Positions 32,050 to 41,046 of a stretch of 64,000 nt of DNA are shown one piece after another. Every line of letters starts with the position of its first letter. Position 1 is the stretch's first letter. The notes under the pieces are model-generated. The model did not search any database, was not told the DNA's origin, and worked only from the letters and a program-made list of their open reading frames with translations. The translations under genes were made by a program, and so were the position numbers. Origin of the DNA: LC029 sp036676475 (GTDB lineage Bacteria > Bacillota > Bacilli > Aneurinibacillales > RAOX-1); assembly GCA_036676475.1 (NCBI GenBank), contig JAKFCU010000112.1:4423-68422 (forward strand), in the 5' to 3' direction.

Positions 32050-32820
32050 TCACCTTAATATAGCTACACCATAGCCCATTTCTTCTGAAATTTGTTGTGC
32101 AGATTCCTTCAACATCTCAATGAACTGATGCAAACGCTGCTCATCTACACTTGCAATGAGTGTTGAAATACTCATCACCGCAATCACTTGCCCAGTATGG
32201 TCGCGGATCGGTACTGCGGCACAGCGCACTCCCGGTTCGTTTTCCTCATTATCAATGGCATAGCCCTTGACACGTACACGAGCCAGCTCAGCCAAAAAAT
32301 CTGACTCATTGCTTATAGTATTAGCCGTATGAGCGTGATAGACATAACCATCGAGAATCTGTTGCAATTCTTTTTTACTTTGAAAGGCCACGAGTGCCTT
32401 ACCAACACCGCTACTATGAACGGAGATTCGGCGACCAATACGCGAGTAGCGGATTACCGACATCGAACCATCAATCTTATCAATATAAACGGCTTCCTTA
32501 CCATCGAGGATGACAAGATGAGTCGTCTGACCGGTCTGCATGGACAAGTTCTTTAGGTGTTTTTTGGCAACATTGCGAATATCCAGCCCGTAAATGACGA
32601 AATTCCCGCGCTCAAAGAGCTTCATGCCTAGCTTATATTTTCCGTTTTCGGGATTTTGACCTATGTAGCCGTGAACTTGGAGTGTCTTTAATAACGAATG
32701 AACAGTACTCTTATGCAAACCCATGCGGGAACTGATGTCTGTAATTTTTAATTCGTTATCTTGTTCATCGAATAAATCTAGTATCTTCAATGCACGCTCC
32801 ACGGCTTGAATGATTGGCAT
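32050..32820 (-). CDS. IclR-family transcriptional regulator
   Basis: Protein of 256 residues with an N-terminal winged helix (VERALKILDLFDEQDN and ITDISSRMGLHKSTVHSLLK) and a C-terminal effector domain with the IclR signature (YSRIGRRISVHSSGVGKALVA, then CAAVPIRDHTGQVIAVMSIS). IclR proteins respond to small carboxylates or sugar acids. It is the last gene after larE-larB-larC on the same strand, separated by a repeat copy and an AT-rich gap with inverted repeat ATAACT/AGTTAT (32837-32856), a possible autoregulatory site. A role in controlling lar genes is inferred from position and from the shared 26-bp palindromic elements. AAAGGTGGG precedes the ATG. Confidence 0.9.
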   Translation of the reverse strand: MPIIQAVERALKILDLFDEQDNELKITDISSRMGLHKSTVHSLLKTLQVHGYIGQNPENGKYKLGMKLFERGNFVIYGLDIRNVAKKHLKNLSMQTGQTTHLVILDGKEAVYIDKIDGSMSVIRYSRIGRRISVHSSGVGKALVAFQSKKELQQILDGYVYHAHTANTISNESDFLAELARVRVKGYAIDNEENEPGVRCAAVPIRDHTGQVIAVMSISTLIASVDEQRLHQFIEMLKESAQQISEEMGYGVAILR

Positions 32821-32893
32821 AGATGACCCACCTTTAATAACTTATCTTTTAGTTATCCTCTATCATAGCACAGTAACAGAATGACTACGGCGT

Positions 32894-32943
32894 AAGAAAG
32901 CTACTAGTGTAGCTATATGCGTATAATACTTTCCGATAAGTAT
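32894..32943 (+). repeat. Dispersed hairpin repeat, single unit (copy 5)
   Basis: One full unit in plus orientation (GCTAC-TAGT-GTAGC hairpin, GCGTATAATACTT core, ATACTT-TCCGAT-AAGTAT hairpin), nine bases beyond the stop of larC, which runs the other way. It ends with the same TCCGATAAGTAT as unit 2 of copy 1. Confidence 0.9.
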
Positions 32944-32952
32944 GAAAAAAGA

Positions 32953-34254
32953 TCATCGCAGAACATCCCTCGCCGCTTCATATACATCCGCAAAAGGAAC
33001 TCCATGTTGGCGAGCCGCTTTGGCTACATCATCATATTCTGGCGTTTGGCGAACGACCTTCGCACCCGCTAACGCTTGCTTAATCGTAATCGGTCCATAA
33101 GCGGTCTCAACCACGATATATTGGCGATCAAGAATCCGGCGCTTCGACAGGCTGCGCCTAACTCCAAACGTCGTCGTCTCTTTTAAAATCACGACTTCAC
33201 AGATCTCGGCATACTCGGGTAAAGCCAACACCGTCAGTAAACTACCTGGTCGATTCTTTTTCATGTACACTGGGGTGAAATAGACATCCAAGGCTCCCAC
33301 GGCAAATAAGCGCTCCATTGCATAACCCATCGCTTCACCAGTCATATCATCGAGCTGTGCCTCGATGATATAGACTTGTTCACGCATGTGCTCACTCGGT
33401 ATGCTTGGTTGATCCGCTTGAGCAACCTGAATTAACACCGCTCTAAGCACATTCGGATGGGGAAATTCCTTTTGGCCTGCACCATAGCCAATTCGCTCGA
33501 TAGTTGCCGCTGGCATGGGTCCGAACCCACTGGCTAACGCTTTAAGAATGCCCGCTCCCGTTGGCGTGGTCAACTCGCCTTCAACCTGCAGGAAAGATAG
33601 CGGAATCCCCTCGAGCAACTGCAATGTTGCAGGAGCCGGAATCGGATACAATCCATGTGCCATCCGTAACCGCCCTTGCCCTGTAGGCACTGAAGACGCA
33701 TAAATCCGCTTCACACCAAGGCTCTCTAGCGCCAAGCATACCCCAATAATATCGATAATAGAGTCCATCGACCCTACCTCATGAAAATACACCTCATTCG
33801 GATCGATCCCATGAATCTTCCCCTCAGCCACCGCAATCTCTCTAAAAATGGCCAAGCTGCGCTGCTTGACGCGTGGTGGCAGCTCACTCACCTCAATCAT
33901 CGCTAAAATCTCCATCGCTCTGCGATGGTCATGATGGTGATGATGTTCATCCTCCGTATGATCGTGGTGAAGATCCTGAAGCCCCAAACGATGAGAATGA
34001 CTATGTTCATGATGGACATGGTACTCGTGCTCTTCGCGCTGATGATGATGTTTGTCCTCTCCGAAATGAAGGTTTAGTTGACTTGCCGAGATTCCCTTTT
34101 TCACTACCGAGTGAACATGGATTTGAAACGGGTCTATTGGTAAGCGGCGCAAGTGGCTCTCCACATAGGACAGATCTGCCCCTAAATCCAGCAATGCTCC
34201 TAAGGTCATGTCACCGGAAATGCCCGAAAAGCAGTCTAAGTACAAATCCTTCAT
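32953..34254 (-). CDS. larC: Nickel-pincer cofactor cyclometallase LarC
   Basis: Protein of 433 residues that inserts nickel into the pincer cofactor (P2TMN to NPN), using CTP, the last step in making the lactate racemase cofactor. The family start DCFSGISGDMTLGALLDLG is present, and a histidine-rich metal-handling segment fills about residues 68-110. EVYFHEVGSMDSIIDIIG and GELTTPTGAGILKAL are further hallmarks. In Lactobacillus larC is read through a programmed frameshift joining C1 and C2; here the whole protein is one continuous frame. The start overlaps the larB stop (ATGA). Repeat copy 5 lies just after its stop. Confidence 0.95.
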   Translation of the reverse strand: MKDLYLDCFSGISGDMTLGALLDLGADLSYVESHLRRLPIDPFQIHVHSVVKKGISASQLNLHFGEDKHHHQREEHEYHVHHEHSHSHRLGLQDLHHDHTEDEHHHHHDHRRAMEILAMIEVSELPPRVKQRSLAIFREIAVAEGKIHGIDPNEVYFHEVGSMDSIIDIIGVCLALESLGVKRIYASSVPTGQGRLRMAHGLYPIPAPATLQLLEGIPLSFLQVEGELTTPTGAGILKALASGFGPMPAATIERIGYGAGQKEFPHPNVLRAVLIQVAQADQPSIPSEHMREQVYIIEAQLDDMTGEAMGYAMERLFAVGALDVYFTPVYMKKNRPGSLLTVLALPEYAEICEVVILKETTTFGVRRSLSKRRILDRQYIVVETAYGPITIKQALAGAKVVRQTPEYDDVAKAARQHGVPFADVYEAARDVLR

Positions 34255-34928
34255 CGCCCAACCTCCTCCACCAGTTGCTGAATCAGCGCCGCATTAAACC
34301 CTGCACCAAAACCGTTATCGATATTCACAACGCTAACACCAGCCGCACAAGACGTAAGCATCGACAAAAGCGGAGTGATCCCTTGGAAATGTGCACCATA
34401 TCCGATTGAGGTCGGCACTGCAATAACAGGGCGGCGTACCAATCCACCTGCCACGCTGGCTAATGCCCCTTCCATCCCAGCCACGACAATCAGCACCTGA
34501 GCTTCTTGCAGCTTTTCGCGGTAAGCTAACAGCCGATCAATGCCCGCTACACCCACGTCATAAATCCGTTCCACGTCACATCCCATCCACACTGCCGTCT
34601 GCGCCGCTTCTTCGGCAACCGGCAGATCAGACGTGCCAGCACAAAGAACAAACACCTTCCCCTCAAAAGTGCGAGACGGCTGTCCACATGTGATGAGCCT
34701 TGAGACGAAGTCATATTCCGCCTCTGGGAAATTAACCTGAACTCTCACCGCCATCTCCTCAGATGCTCGTGTCACCATCGCTCGCCCATGCTTATTCATT
34801 AGCTCGGAAAAAATTTGCTGTACTTGCTTAGCTGTCTTCCCTTGACCAAATATTACCTCTGGATATCCGGTTCTCTCTTCTCTTGTAAGATCAACCTTGC
34901 AAAAGCCTAAGTCTTTGAAGTTTTCCAT
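34251..34928 (-). CDS. larB: Pyridinium-3,5-biscarboxylic acid mononucleotide synthase LarB
   Basis: Protein of 225 residues with a C-terminal PurE-like (AIR carboxylase) domain: LCAGTSDLPVAEEAAQTA, then VYDVGVAGIDRLL-like sequence and VVAGMEGALASVAGGLV, and PVIAVPTSIGYGA. LarB carboxylates nicotinic acid adenine dinucleotide and releases AMP, the first step of nickel-pincer synthesis. AAGGGTG precedes the ATG. It overlaps larC by four bases and follows larE by 14 bases. Confidence 0.95.
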   Translation of the reverse strand: MENFKDLGFCKVDLTREERTGYPEVIFGQGKTAKQVQQIFSELMNKHGRAMVTRASEEMAVRVQVNFPEAEYDFVSRLITCGQPSRTFEGKVFVLCAGTSDLPVAEEAAQTAVWMGCDVERIYDVGVAGIDRLLAYREKLQEAQVLIVVAGMEGALASVAGGLVRRPVIAVPTSIGYGAHFQGITPLLSMLTSCAAGVSVVNIDNGFGAGFNAALIQQLVEEVGR

Positions 34929-34942
34929 GTTTTCACCCTTCT

Positions 34943-35749
34943 TTACTCATGCCGTATTGTCTCATTCATTGATCCACTGCGATACCCTTGTAAATCCAAT
35001 GTAACGTATGTAAATCCGAGCCCTTTTATCGTTTCACTTATCTCATTCGAACGCTGCATGACTAACTCAAACTCCTCTCGAGGCACCTCCAAGCGAGCGA
35101 TCTGGTCATGATGACGAAGACGCAGCTGACGAAAACCCATCTGACGCAACGCTTCTTCCCCACGATCAAGTTGCTCTACCTTTTTCAGCGTAATCATGCT
35201 GCCGTACGGAATACGCGAAGATAGGCAGGCAAAAGAGGGCTTATCCCAATTCGGCAATTTCATCTCCCTGGCTAAATGGCGGCATTCTGCTTTAAATAGA
35301 TCAGCTTCCTGGAGAATGCTGCGAATTTCGTATTCCTTAGCAGCCTTTCGTCCTGGTCGATAATCGCCCAAATCATCCATATTGGCCCCATCTAAAATCC
35401 AAGGAATTCCCCTCTTCTTGGCAATCCCAGTTAAACTTTCATAGAGCCCACTCTTGCAGTGGTAGCAACGGTCAGGATTGTTCGCCACAAAATCGGGATT
35501 GCTCAACTCGACAATTTGTACGACCTCATGATGCACGCGTAGTTTTTTCGCTAAAGCAATAGCCTCATTTAACTCTCGCTGCGGAAACGTCTCTGAATCT
35601 GCCGTCACTGCCAAAACGCGATCGCCTAACTCTTCAACTGCTCTAGCTAGTACAAAAGTTGAATCAATCCCTGCTGAAAATGCAACAATAACCTGATCCA
35701 TTTCCCGCAGTAGCTCCCCTAAACGTTGGTTTTTCTCGTGCATATCCAT
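34943..35749 (-). CDS. larE: Sulfur transferase LarE (pincer cofactor)
   Basis: Protein of 268 residues with an ATP pyrophosphatase PP-loop (AFSAGIDSTFVLA). LarE adenylates the pyridinium carboxylates and transfers sulfur. The sacrificial cysteine of the L. plantarum type is present in KPSFACLSSRIPYG (Cys175), so this enzyme likely gives up its own sulfur, rather than using an iron-sulfur cluster. The pair CYHCK near residue 95 is also present. The start at 35749 is eight bases after GGAGG; a GTG at 35755 is too close. First gene of larE-larB-larC; a palindromic operator lies 41 bases upstream. No larA racemase is in the window. Confidence 0.95.
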   Translation of the reverse strand: MDMHEKNQRLGELLREMDQVIVAFSAGIDSTFVLARAVEELGDRVLAVTADSETFPQRELNEAIALAKKLRVHHEVVQIVELSNPDFVANNPDRCYHCKSGLYESLTGIAKKRGIPWILDGANMDDLGDYRPGRKAAKEYEIRSILQEADLFKAECRHLAREMKLPNWDKPSFACLSSRIPYGSMITLKKVEQLDRGEEALRQMGFRQLRLRHHDQIARLEVPREEFELVMQRSNEISETIKGLGFTYVTLDLQGYRSGSMNETIRHE

Positions 35750-35789
35750 TTCCACCGCCTCCTCTCAATTAAATTGTCATGTTACAATT

Positions 35790-35815
35790 GTTTTATATGA
35801 TAAAACTAAGTTTTA
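35790..35815. promoter_or_regulatory. 26-bp operator-like element upstream of larE, copy B
   Basis: Half-sites GTTTTA, TAAAAC, GTTTTA with the perfect palindrome TAAAACTAAGTTTTA at 35801-35815. It matches copy A at 31972-31997 at 24 of 26 positions. It lies in the larE promoter region, so the neighbouring IclR protein is the natural candidate binder. Confidence 0.7.
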
Positions 35816-35950
35816 CTATTATATTAGAAAGTTAATGATTTTTTTAAATTCTGTCATCGTATATTGTTCTAATATTAAAATAATTTAAAATAATTGTCAA
35901 TTAAGTTGATACATCCCAATGACAGTTTAATTCTTCAGATCTGGTGGACG

Positions 35951-35986
35951 AAAAAAAAGGATAGCCGCTTCCCCAAGCAGCTACCC
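35951..35986 (-). terminator. Intrinsic terminator of mnt operon
   Basis: The minus strand has GGTAGCTGCTT-GGGG-AAGCGGCTATCC (minor mismatches) followed by eight T, about 30 bases beyond the mntD stop. Confidence 0.85.
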
Positions 35987-36015
35987 CTTGTTATTCCAAC
36001 CCAAAATCAGGTTCC

Positions 36016-36885
36016 TTACACATTCCGCTTCTGCAAAATCTTCGTAACGATTACCCCATGATGAGGGGAAAATAGCAGAGCAAGGATAAAAAACAATCCC
36101 GCTACGGAAATCATACATCCTGCAATAGAGGCATCTAAGATAAAAGCAACCCAGTATCCCCCTATCGCACTGCCTACACCAATGAGCATACTCAAAAAAA
36201 TCATAACGCTAAGCCTTTCTGTTAACAAATAAGCCGTTGCGGGTGGAATGATCAGCATTCCGACAACTAAAATGGCTCCCACACTTTCAAAGGAGGCGAC
36301 CGTCGTCACGGAAACGAGCCCCATCAACAGATAGTGGAAGACAGCGACCGGAATTCCCACCGCTGCAGCCATCGCAGGGTCAAAGCAGCAAACCTTGAAC
36401 TGCTTATAGAATAGACCGATCACCATACTACTTAGCAATAGGGTCAATCCGACCGCCCATACCGCTTTCGGACCGATATCCATTCCGCCGAGCTGCAAGC
36501 TGTTCCACGGGACGTACGCTATTTCTCCATAGAGTACACAATCTAAATCCAAATCAATATTTCTGGTAAACAAGCTAATGAGCACAATCCCAACCGAAAA
36601 TAGAGCAGTAAACACGACACCAATCGAAGCATCCGATGTGACACCGCTTTGCTGAAGCATTTGAATGAGAAACACCGTAAGGAGACCAACGACCGAAGCT
36701 CCAAGCATCATCATGATGGAATCCCGCGTACCACTCAACAAGAAGGCAATGACAATTCCAGGAAGAACGGCGTGGCTGATGGCATCTCCAATCATCGCCA
36801 TTTTCCGCAGAACGAGAAAACAACCGACCAAACTACAAGACATAGCGACTAAAGACCCTGTTAAGATAATCCAAAAATCATTCAT
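36016..36885 (-). CDS. mntD: Manganese ABC transporter permease (MntD type)
   Basis: Metal ABC-3 family permease of 289 residues with eight to nine membrane helices. The family blocks GDAISHAVLPGIVIAFLLSG and GAILVVGMLIIPPATAYLL are present. It forms the membrane channel together with the preceding permease. The ATG overlaps the stop of mntC. Last gene of a four-gene operon; assignment to manganese comes from the MntR-type box upstream of the operon. Confidence 0.88.
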   Translation of the reverse strand: MNDFWIILTGSLVAMSCSLVGCFLVLRKMAMIGDAISHAVLPGIVIAFLLSGTRDSIMMMLGASVVGLLTVFLIQMLQQSGVTSDASIGVVFTALFSVGIVLISLFTRNIDLDLDCVLYGEIAYVPWNSLQLGGMDIGPKAVWAVGLTLLLSSMVIGLFYKQFKVCCFDPAMAAAVGIPVAVFHYLLMGLVSVTTVASFESVGAILVVGMLIIPPATAYLLTERLSVMIFLSMLIGVGSAIGGYWVAFILDASIAGCMISVAGLFFILALLFSPHHGVIVTKILQKRNV

Positions 36886-37820
36886 CGACCGCCCACCCCC
36901 TCAACGGTAGTAAGCTCTGCCTTCTGTTTATCGGCTGCCACTTTTCGTTTCACCGAAAGCCTTACCAACCATTTAGCCAATACTCCCCGCTTTGGGGCAA
37001 ATAAGACAGAAAAAATGAACAGGGCGGTTGCCGAAAGAACACTCAGAGGTCCAGTGGGAAGATTGCTGGCTAAGGAACTGATGAGTGTCCCTAAAGCACC
37101 ACTAATGGTTCCAAACAATCCGGAAAGCAAAACCATTACATCCAATCTCTCTGTCCAATAACGGGCAGCCACGGCTGGAGTAATGAGCAGCGCTGCCATC
37201 AAAACGACTCCTACCGCTTGAATTCCAATCACGACCGCCACCACGATCAAAAACATAATGAGCTGATCCAACAAGGCTACTGGAAACCCGAGCCCACGGG
37301 CAAATCCAGGGTCAAAGCTCAATAGCTTAAATTCTTTGAACAAAAGGATGCAGACACCAATCAGGATAACGGAAATGACCATCATCGTATTGACATCGGA
37401 TTGGACCAAAGACGCCGCCTGACCGAACAAAAACTTATCCAATCCACTCTGATTGCCACTCTCGCTATGCTGAATCTGGGTAAGCAAGACAATCCCTATG
37501 CCAAAAAAGAACGATAGGATGATCCCTAGTGCCGAGTCTTGTTTTATTCTTGTATTTCTCGTTATAAAGCCAATCGCAAACGTAGCCATCATTCCTGCCA
37601 CGGTTGCCCCTATAAGGAAGGCGAATATCGATTTTGTACCGGTAATGATAAACGCGATACACACACCTGGCAAAGCCGCATGGGCCAGGGCATCGCCCAT
37701 CAGAGACTGCTTCCTTAAATAGGCAAAGCTTCCGAGCACCCCGCTGCTTAACCCAAGTAGCATGGAACCGAACAAGATCCACCGTGTATTGGGATCCATT
37801 AAGATAGAGATCCAGTCCAT
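36882..37820 (-). CDS. mntC: Manganese ABC transporter permease (MntC type)
   Basis: ABC-3 family permease of 312 residues, multiple membrane helices, with GDALAHAALPGVCIAFIITG and GVVLMAALLITPAVAARYW. It lacks the extra C-terminal regulator-like domain found in B. subtilis MntC and has a short basic tail. The start is uncertain: the ATG at 37820 has GAGG 11 bases upstream, while the ATG at 37829 is only two bases from it. It follows mntB within a few bases. Confidence 0.88.
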   Translation of the reverse strand: MDWISILMDPNTRWILFGSMLLGLSSGVLGSFAYLRKQSLMGDALAHAALPGVCIAFIITGTKSIFAFLIGATVAGMMATFAIGFITRNTRIKQDSALGIILSFFFGIGIVLLTQIQHSESGNQSGLDKFLFGQAASLVQSDVNTMMVISVILIGVCILLFKEFKLLSFDPGFARGLGFPVALLDQLIMFLIVVAVVIGIQAVGVVLMAALLITPAVAARYWTERLDVMVLLSGLFGTISGALGTLISSLASNLPTGPLSVLSATALFIFSVLFAPKRGVLAKWLVRLSVKRKVAADKQKAELTTVEGVGGR

Positions 37821-37833
37821 ATTCCTCATCACC

Positions 37834-38589
37834 TCAGTTCAGGATAAAGGAAGAATCTTCACGGTCTAACACCGTTAATTTCCCTCCATAGGTTTTTTGC
37901 AGGTTCTCTTTTGTGAAAATTTGTTCTGTAGGACCCAGCCCCATCAGATGAACATTGAGCAGCATGGTCCAATCAAAGTATTCTTTTACTGTTGAAAGAT
38001 CATGATGGACGACAAGTACCGTCTTTCCCTGCCCCTTCAACTCGTTTAACAGGGTGATAATCGCTTTTTCCGTTGCCGCGTCTACCCCTACAAACGGTTC
38101 ATCCATAAAATACAGTTTGGCATCTTGGCACAGGGCACGCGCAAGGAAAATCCGCTGCTGCTGCCCTCCAGATAACTGGCTAATCTGTCGATCGGCAAAG
38201 GAAGACATCCCTACCTTTTCCAAACAATCCATGGCCATTTTCCGTTCCTTTGCCCCTGGTCTTCTAAACCACCCTAAGTGACCGTACCGGCCCATCATCA
38301 CCACATCGAGGGCATTCGTTGGGAAATCCCAATCGACCGATTCCCGTTGAGGAACATAGCCTACCATATGTCGCTGCTCTGTATAGGCCTTACCATAAAT
38401 CTCCACATTGCCCGTAACTATAGGGATTAAGCCTAAAGCCGCTTTGATCAAAGTGGATTTCCCTGCTCCATTCGGGCCGATAATGCCGATTAATTTTCCT
38501 TCGGGAATTTCAAAATCTATATTTCTAAGAACCGGTTTCTTTTGATAAGCGACTGTCAAATCTCTAATTTTCAATGGTGTTATTCTCAT
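37834..38589 (-). CDS. mntB: Manganese ABC transporter ATP-binding protein
   Basis: ABC ATPase of 251 residues. Walker A IGPNGAGKSTLIKA, Q-loop, signature LSGGQQQRIFLARAL and Walker B LYFMDEPFVGVD with the H-loop LVVHHDLST are all intact. YVPQRESVDWDFPTNALDVV is characteristic of the manganese/zinc family. It drives the two permeases downstream. GGAGG lies eight bases before ATG 38589. Confidence 0.92.
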   Translation of the reverse strand: MRITPLKIRDLTVAYQKKPVLRNIDFEIPEGKLIGIIGPNGAGKSTLIKAALGLIPIVTGNVEIYGKAYTEQRHMVGYVPQRESVDWDFPTNALDVVMMGRYGHLGWFRRPGAKERKMAMDCLEKVGMSSFADRQISQLSGGQQQRIFLARALCQDAKLYFMDEPFVGVDAATEKAIITLLNELKGQGKTVLVVHHDLSTVKEYFDWTMLLNVHLMGLGPTEQIFTKENLQKTYGGKLTVLDREDSSFILN

Positions 38590-38608
38590 CACTTGTTCCT
38601 CCTCACCA

Positions 38609-39565
38609 TTATTTCAATGCCTTGACGATCGTATCTACATTGTGGCGAACCATCCCAATATACGTTCCTTCCCCGGTTCCTTTTTCACCCATTGCGTCGG
38701 AAAACAGCTCTCCCCCAATTTGAAGCTCATGCCCTTTCTCTTTTGCCCCTTGTACGACAGCTTCTATTGCTTTTTTCGGAACACTGGATTCTACAAACAC
38801 AGCTTTAATTTTGTTTTCCACCAAATAATCACGAAGATTTGTTACATCCTTTGAACCATATTCAGAGGCTGTACTTAACCCTTGCAGTCCCATGACCTTC
38901 ATTCCATAAGCCTCTCCAAAATACCCAAAAGCATCGTGTGCCGTAACAAGAACACGTGAGCTCTCTGGAATGGTGGACACTTGCTCCAATGCATAGCGAT
39001 CCAGCTCTTCTAGTTTAGCTAAATAGGTTTCCGCTTTTGACTTATAATCCACTGCATGCTCCGGATCAAAAGCCATCAATTCATCCCGAACCTTTTCTGT
39101 CGCCTTCATCCAATGCTTAACATTAAACCATACATGAGGATCGTACTCTGTTCCGCCAGTCAATGCTCCAGACCTCAACAATGATTTATCAATAGCATCG
39201 GCTACGGCAAAGGTTGGTTTTTCCTTATTCATTTTTTCAAAAATATCGACCATTTTCCCTTCCAAATGGAGGCCGTTGTAAAAAATGATTTCTGCTTCAT
39301 CCAGCTTTCGAATATCTCCTTGGGAAGCCTTATATAGGTGGGGATCCACTCCTGCTTTCATCAGACCGGATACTTCCACATGCTCTCCACCCACATTTTC
39401 CACGATGTCTGTAATCATACCCGTCGTGGTAGTGATTATGATTTTATCCGATTTTCCACCTTCCGCCTGTTGATCTCCCGAACAACCGGCTAATAGGAAA
39501 GTACTCATCATTCCTAATAGGACAATCGCTTTTGTTACATAAGATCGAACTTTCCTCTTCAACAT
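38609..39565 (-). CDS. mntA: Manganese-binding lipoprotein of ABC transporter
   Basis: Substrate-binding lipoprotein of 318 residues (cluster A-I, TroA/PsaA type). A signal peptide with lipobox LLAGC (Cys28) anchors it to the outer face of the membrane. Metal ligands are in GVDPHLYKAS, EYDPHVWFN, TAHDAFGYFGEAYG and the C-terminal GGELFSDAMG. There is no histidine-rich loop of the zinc-specific ZnuA type, which fits manganese. The start at 39565 follows AAAGGAAG; upstream open frame lacks a ribosome site. The MntR-like box lies about 165 bases upstream. Confidence 0.9.
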   Translation of the reverse strand: MLKRKVRSYVTKAIVLLGMMSTFLLAGCSGDQQAEGGKSDKIIITTTTGMITDIVENVGGEHVEVSGLMKAGVDPHLYKASQGDIRKLDEAEIIFYNGLHLEGKMVDIFEKMNKEKPTFAVADAIDKSLLRSGALTGGTEYDPHVWFNVKHWMKATEKVRDELMAFDPEHAVDYKSKAETYLAKLEELDRYALEQVSTIPESSRVLVTAHDAFGYFGEAYGMKVMGLQGLSTASEYGSKDVTNLRDYLVENKIKAVFVESSVPKKAIEAVVQGAKEKGHELQIGGELFSDAMGEKGTGEGTYIGMVRHNVDTIVKALK

Positions 39566-39728
39566 AAATATACATCTTCCTTTCACAATAGAAACTTTAT
39601 TTAATGACACTCACTATTTTGTGGCAGGGCAACTTTTTGGGTAAAAGGGAGAAAAACTTTGTCAATTAAGACTTACACCTCCTGTATGAGGAGTCATAGA
39701 ACTGGACATGTTTCATTAGTCTAAATAT

Positions 39729-39744
39729 GTTTCCCTAAGGAAAC
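39729..39744 (-). promoter_or_regulatory. MntR-type (DtxR family) operator of mnt operon
   Basis: GTTTCCCTAAGGAAAC is a near-perfect palindrome that matches the Bacillus MntR box pattern (AGTTTCCTTAGGGAAACA on the minus strand). AT-rich -10-like words adjoin it. It supports manganese-dependent repression of mntABCD. Confidence 0.75.
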
Positions 39745-39841
39745 TTTATAATAATTATTATAGTATGCAGTGCCTGTTTTGTGAACATCTTTTGATAATT
39801 TTTCTCAAATCATTTTCTTGGAAATTCCGACGAAGAAAGAC

Positions 39842-39885
39842 AAAAAAAGCTGACTAAAAGAATTTCTCATCCTTCTAATCAGCTT
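39842..39885 (-). terminator. Intrinsic terminator of siderophore-binding lipoprotein gene
   Basis: AGCTGATTAGAAGG pairs imperfectly with a downstream arm ending AGTCAGCT on the minus strand, followed by seven T, 11 bases after the stop. Confidence 0.8.
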
Positions 39886-39895
39886 TTTGCTTATT

Positions 39896-40870
39896 TTACT
39901 TTAATTCTGTGTAAAATTTAGTTAGATCATCTAGTAGAAGATTCGCCGCTTTTACACCACCTGCAGTGTTCCAAGTGGCATCGTCTACTTTATGAGCACG
40001 ATTGTTCTTTACTACATTCAAGTTCTTATAGAGTGGATCATTTGTCCATTCCTTCTCAGTCTTGCTCGCTTCTCCGTCACCTTTTTCAAAAGTGAAGTAG
40101 AACATAATGTCGCCTTCCATATCTGGGATTCTTTCTTTGGTGATTTCTTCAGCAAATTCAGCCTTATTTTGAGCAGCAGGGCGAGCTAAACCAATTTGTT
40201 CAAAAATCACTCCGGTAAAGGTATCTTTGAAGTATAGACGTACTTTACCAGGCATAAAGCGTACAACAGATACTTGAATAGAAAGTTTATCAGCGAATTT
40301 ATCTTTAAATTCGGTTACGCGTTGATCAAAGTCAGCGATTACTTGCTTACCTTCATCTTCTTTATTTAATGCTTTTGCATACAACTCAAAGTTAGTTTTC
40401 CATTCACCGCGCAGCGTTTCCGAGAAAACAGTTGGAGCAATGGCAGATAGCTGCTGATATACCTTTTCCTGACGCATTTTATTTCCAAGAATCAAATCAG
40501 GTTTAAGCGCTGCAATCTTTTCCAGGTTCACTTGGCTTTCCAAGCCAAGGACTTCTACGCCTTCCATATCTGCCTTGATATGCTCATACCAAGGATTGCC
40601 CAAATGAGATTGAACCGCTCCCACTGGTTTTACTCCCAATGCTAACAGAGCCTCTGTTCCTTCATTTGTAAGAATGACTACTTTTTGCAGTGTTCCTTTA
40701 ATTTCTGTTTTTCCCATAGCATGCTCAATCACACGAACATCACCGGTTTCCGGCTTGGCATCTGCACCTTGCTCTGTTTTAGGAGCGCTTTCTTGTGCCC
40801 CGCCACATCCCATGAGAAAGAGAGCAAATGTAAGTAGAAGCGTCATCAAACGGTATGTAGTTTTGATCAT
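39896..40870 (-). CDS. Siderophore-binding lipoprotein (YfiY-like, hydroxamate type)
   Basis: Substrate-binding protein of 324 residues, class III iron-siderophore type. Lipobox LFLMGCGG (Cys22) gives a lipoprotein. Family blocks are VVILTNEGTEALLALGVKP, LKPDLILGNKMRQEKVYQQL, VSVVRFMPGKVRLY and the C-terminal NTAGGVKAANLLLDDL. It resembles B. subtilis YfiY, which binds schizokinen/arthrobactin; the exact siderophore is not proven here. Divergent from the two permeases and the ATPase, and sharing Fur boxes with them. AGGAGAGAG precedes the ATG at 40870. Confidence 0.88.
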   Translation of the reverse strand: MIKTTYRLMTLLLTFALFLMGCGGAQESAPKTEQGADAKPETGDVRVIEHAMGKTEIKGTLQKVVILTNEGTEALLALGVKPVGAVQSHLGNPWYEHIKADMEGVEVLGLESQVNLEKIAALKPDLILGNKMRQEKVYQQLSAIAPTVFSETLRGEWKTNFELYAKALNKEDEGKQVIADFDQRVTEFKDKFADKLSIQVSVVRFMPGKVRLYFKDTFTGVIFEQIGLARPAAQNKAEFAEEITKERIPDMEGDIMFYFTFEKGDGEASKTEKEWTNDPLYKNLNVVKNNRAHKVDDATWNTAGGVKAANLLLDDLTKFYTELK

Positions 40871-40894
40871 CTATTTCTCTCTCCTTTGTAAATT

Positions 40895-41009
40895 TGATAA
40901 TGATTTTCATTCACGTTTTATTATAATATAATGGCAAGAATTATACTGTCAACAAAAAATGATATTGATTCTCAAAATCGTTGACAGCGTTTTTTTTCAT
41001 CTATAGACT
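40895..41009. promoter_or_regulatory. Divergent Fur-controlled promoters of siderophore transport genes
   Basis: Fur boxes TGATAATGATTTTCA (40895-40909, one change from consensus) and TGATATTGATTCTCA (40960-40974, two changes). Plus promoter TTGACA (40981-40986), 17-base spacer, TAGACT (41004-41009). Minus promoter TTGACA at 40952-40947 with a TATTAT -10 after 18 bases; the first Fur box covers its start region. Confidence 0.85.
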
Positions 41010-41046
41010 AATTAGTGTACTTTTAATGAAAATATAAGGAGTTACT

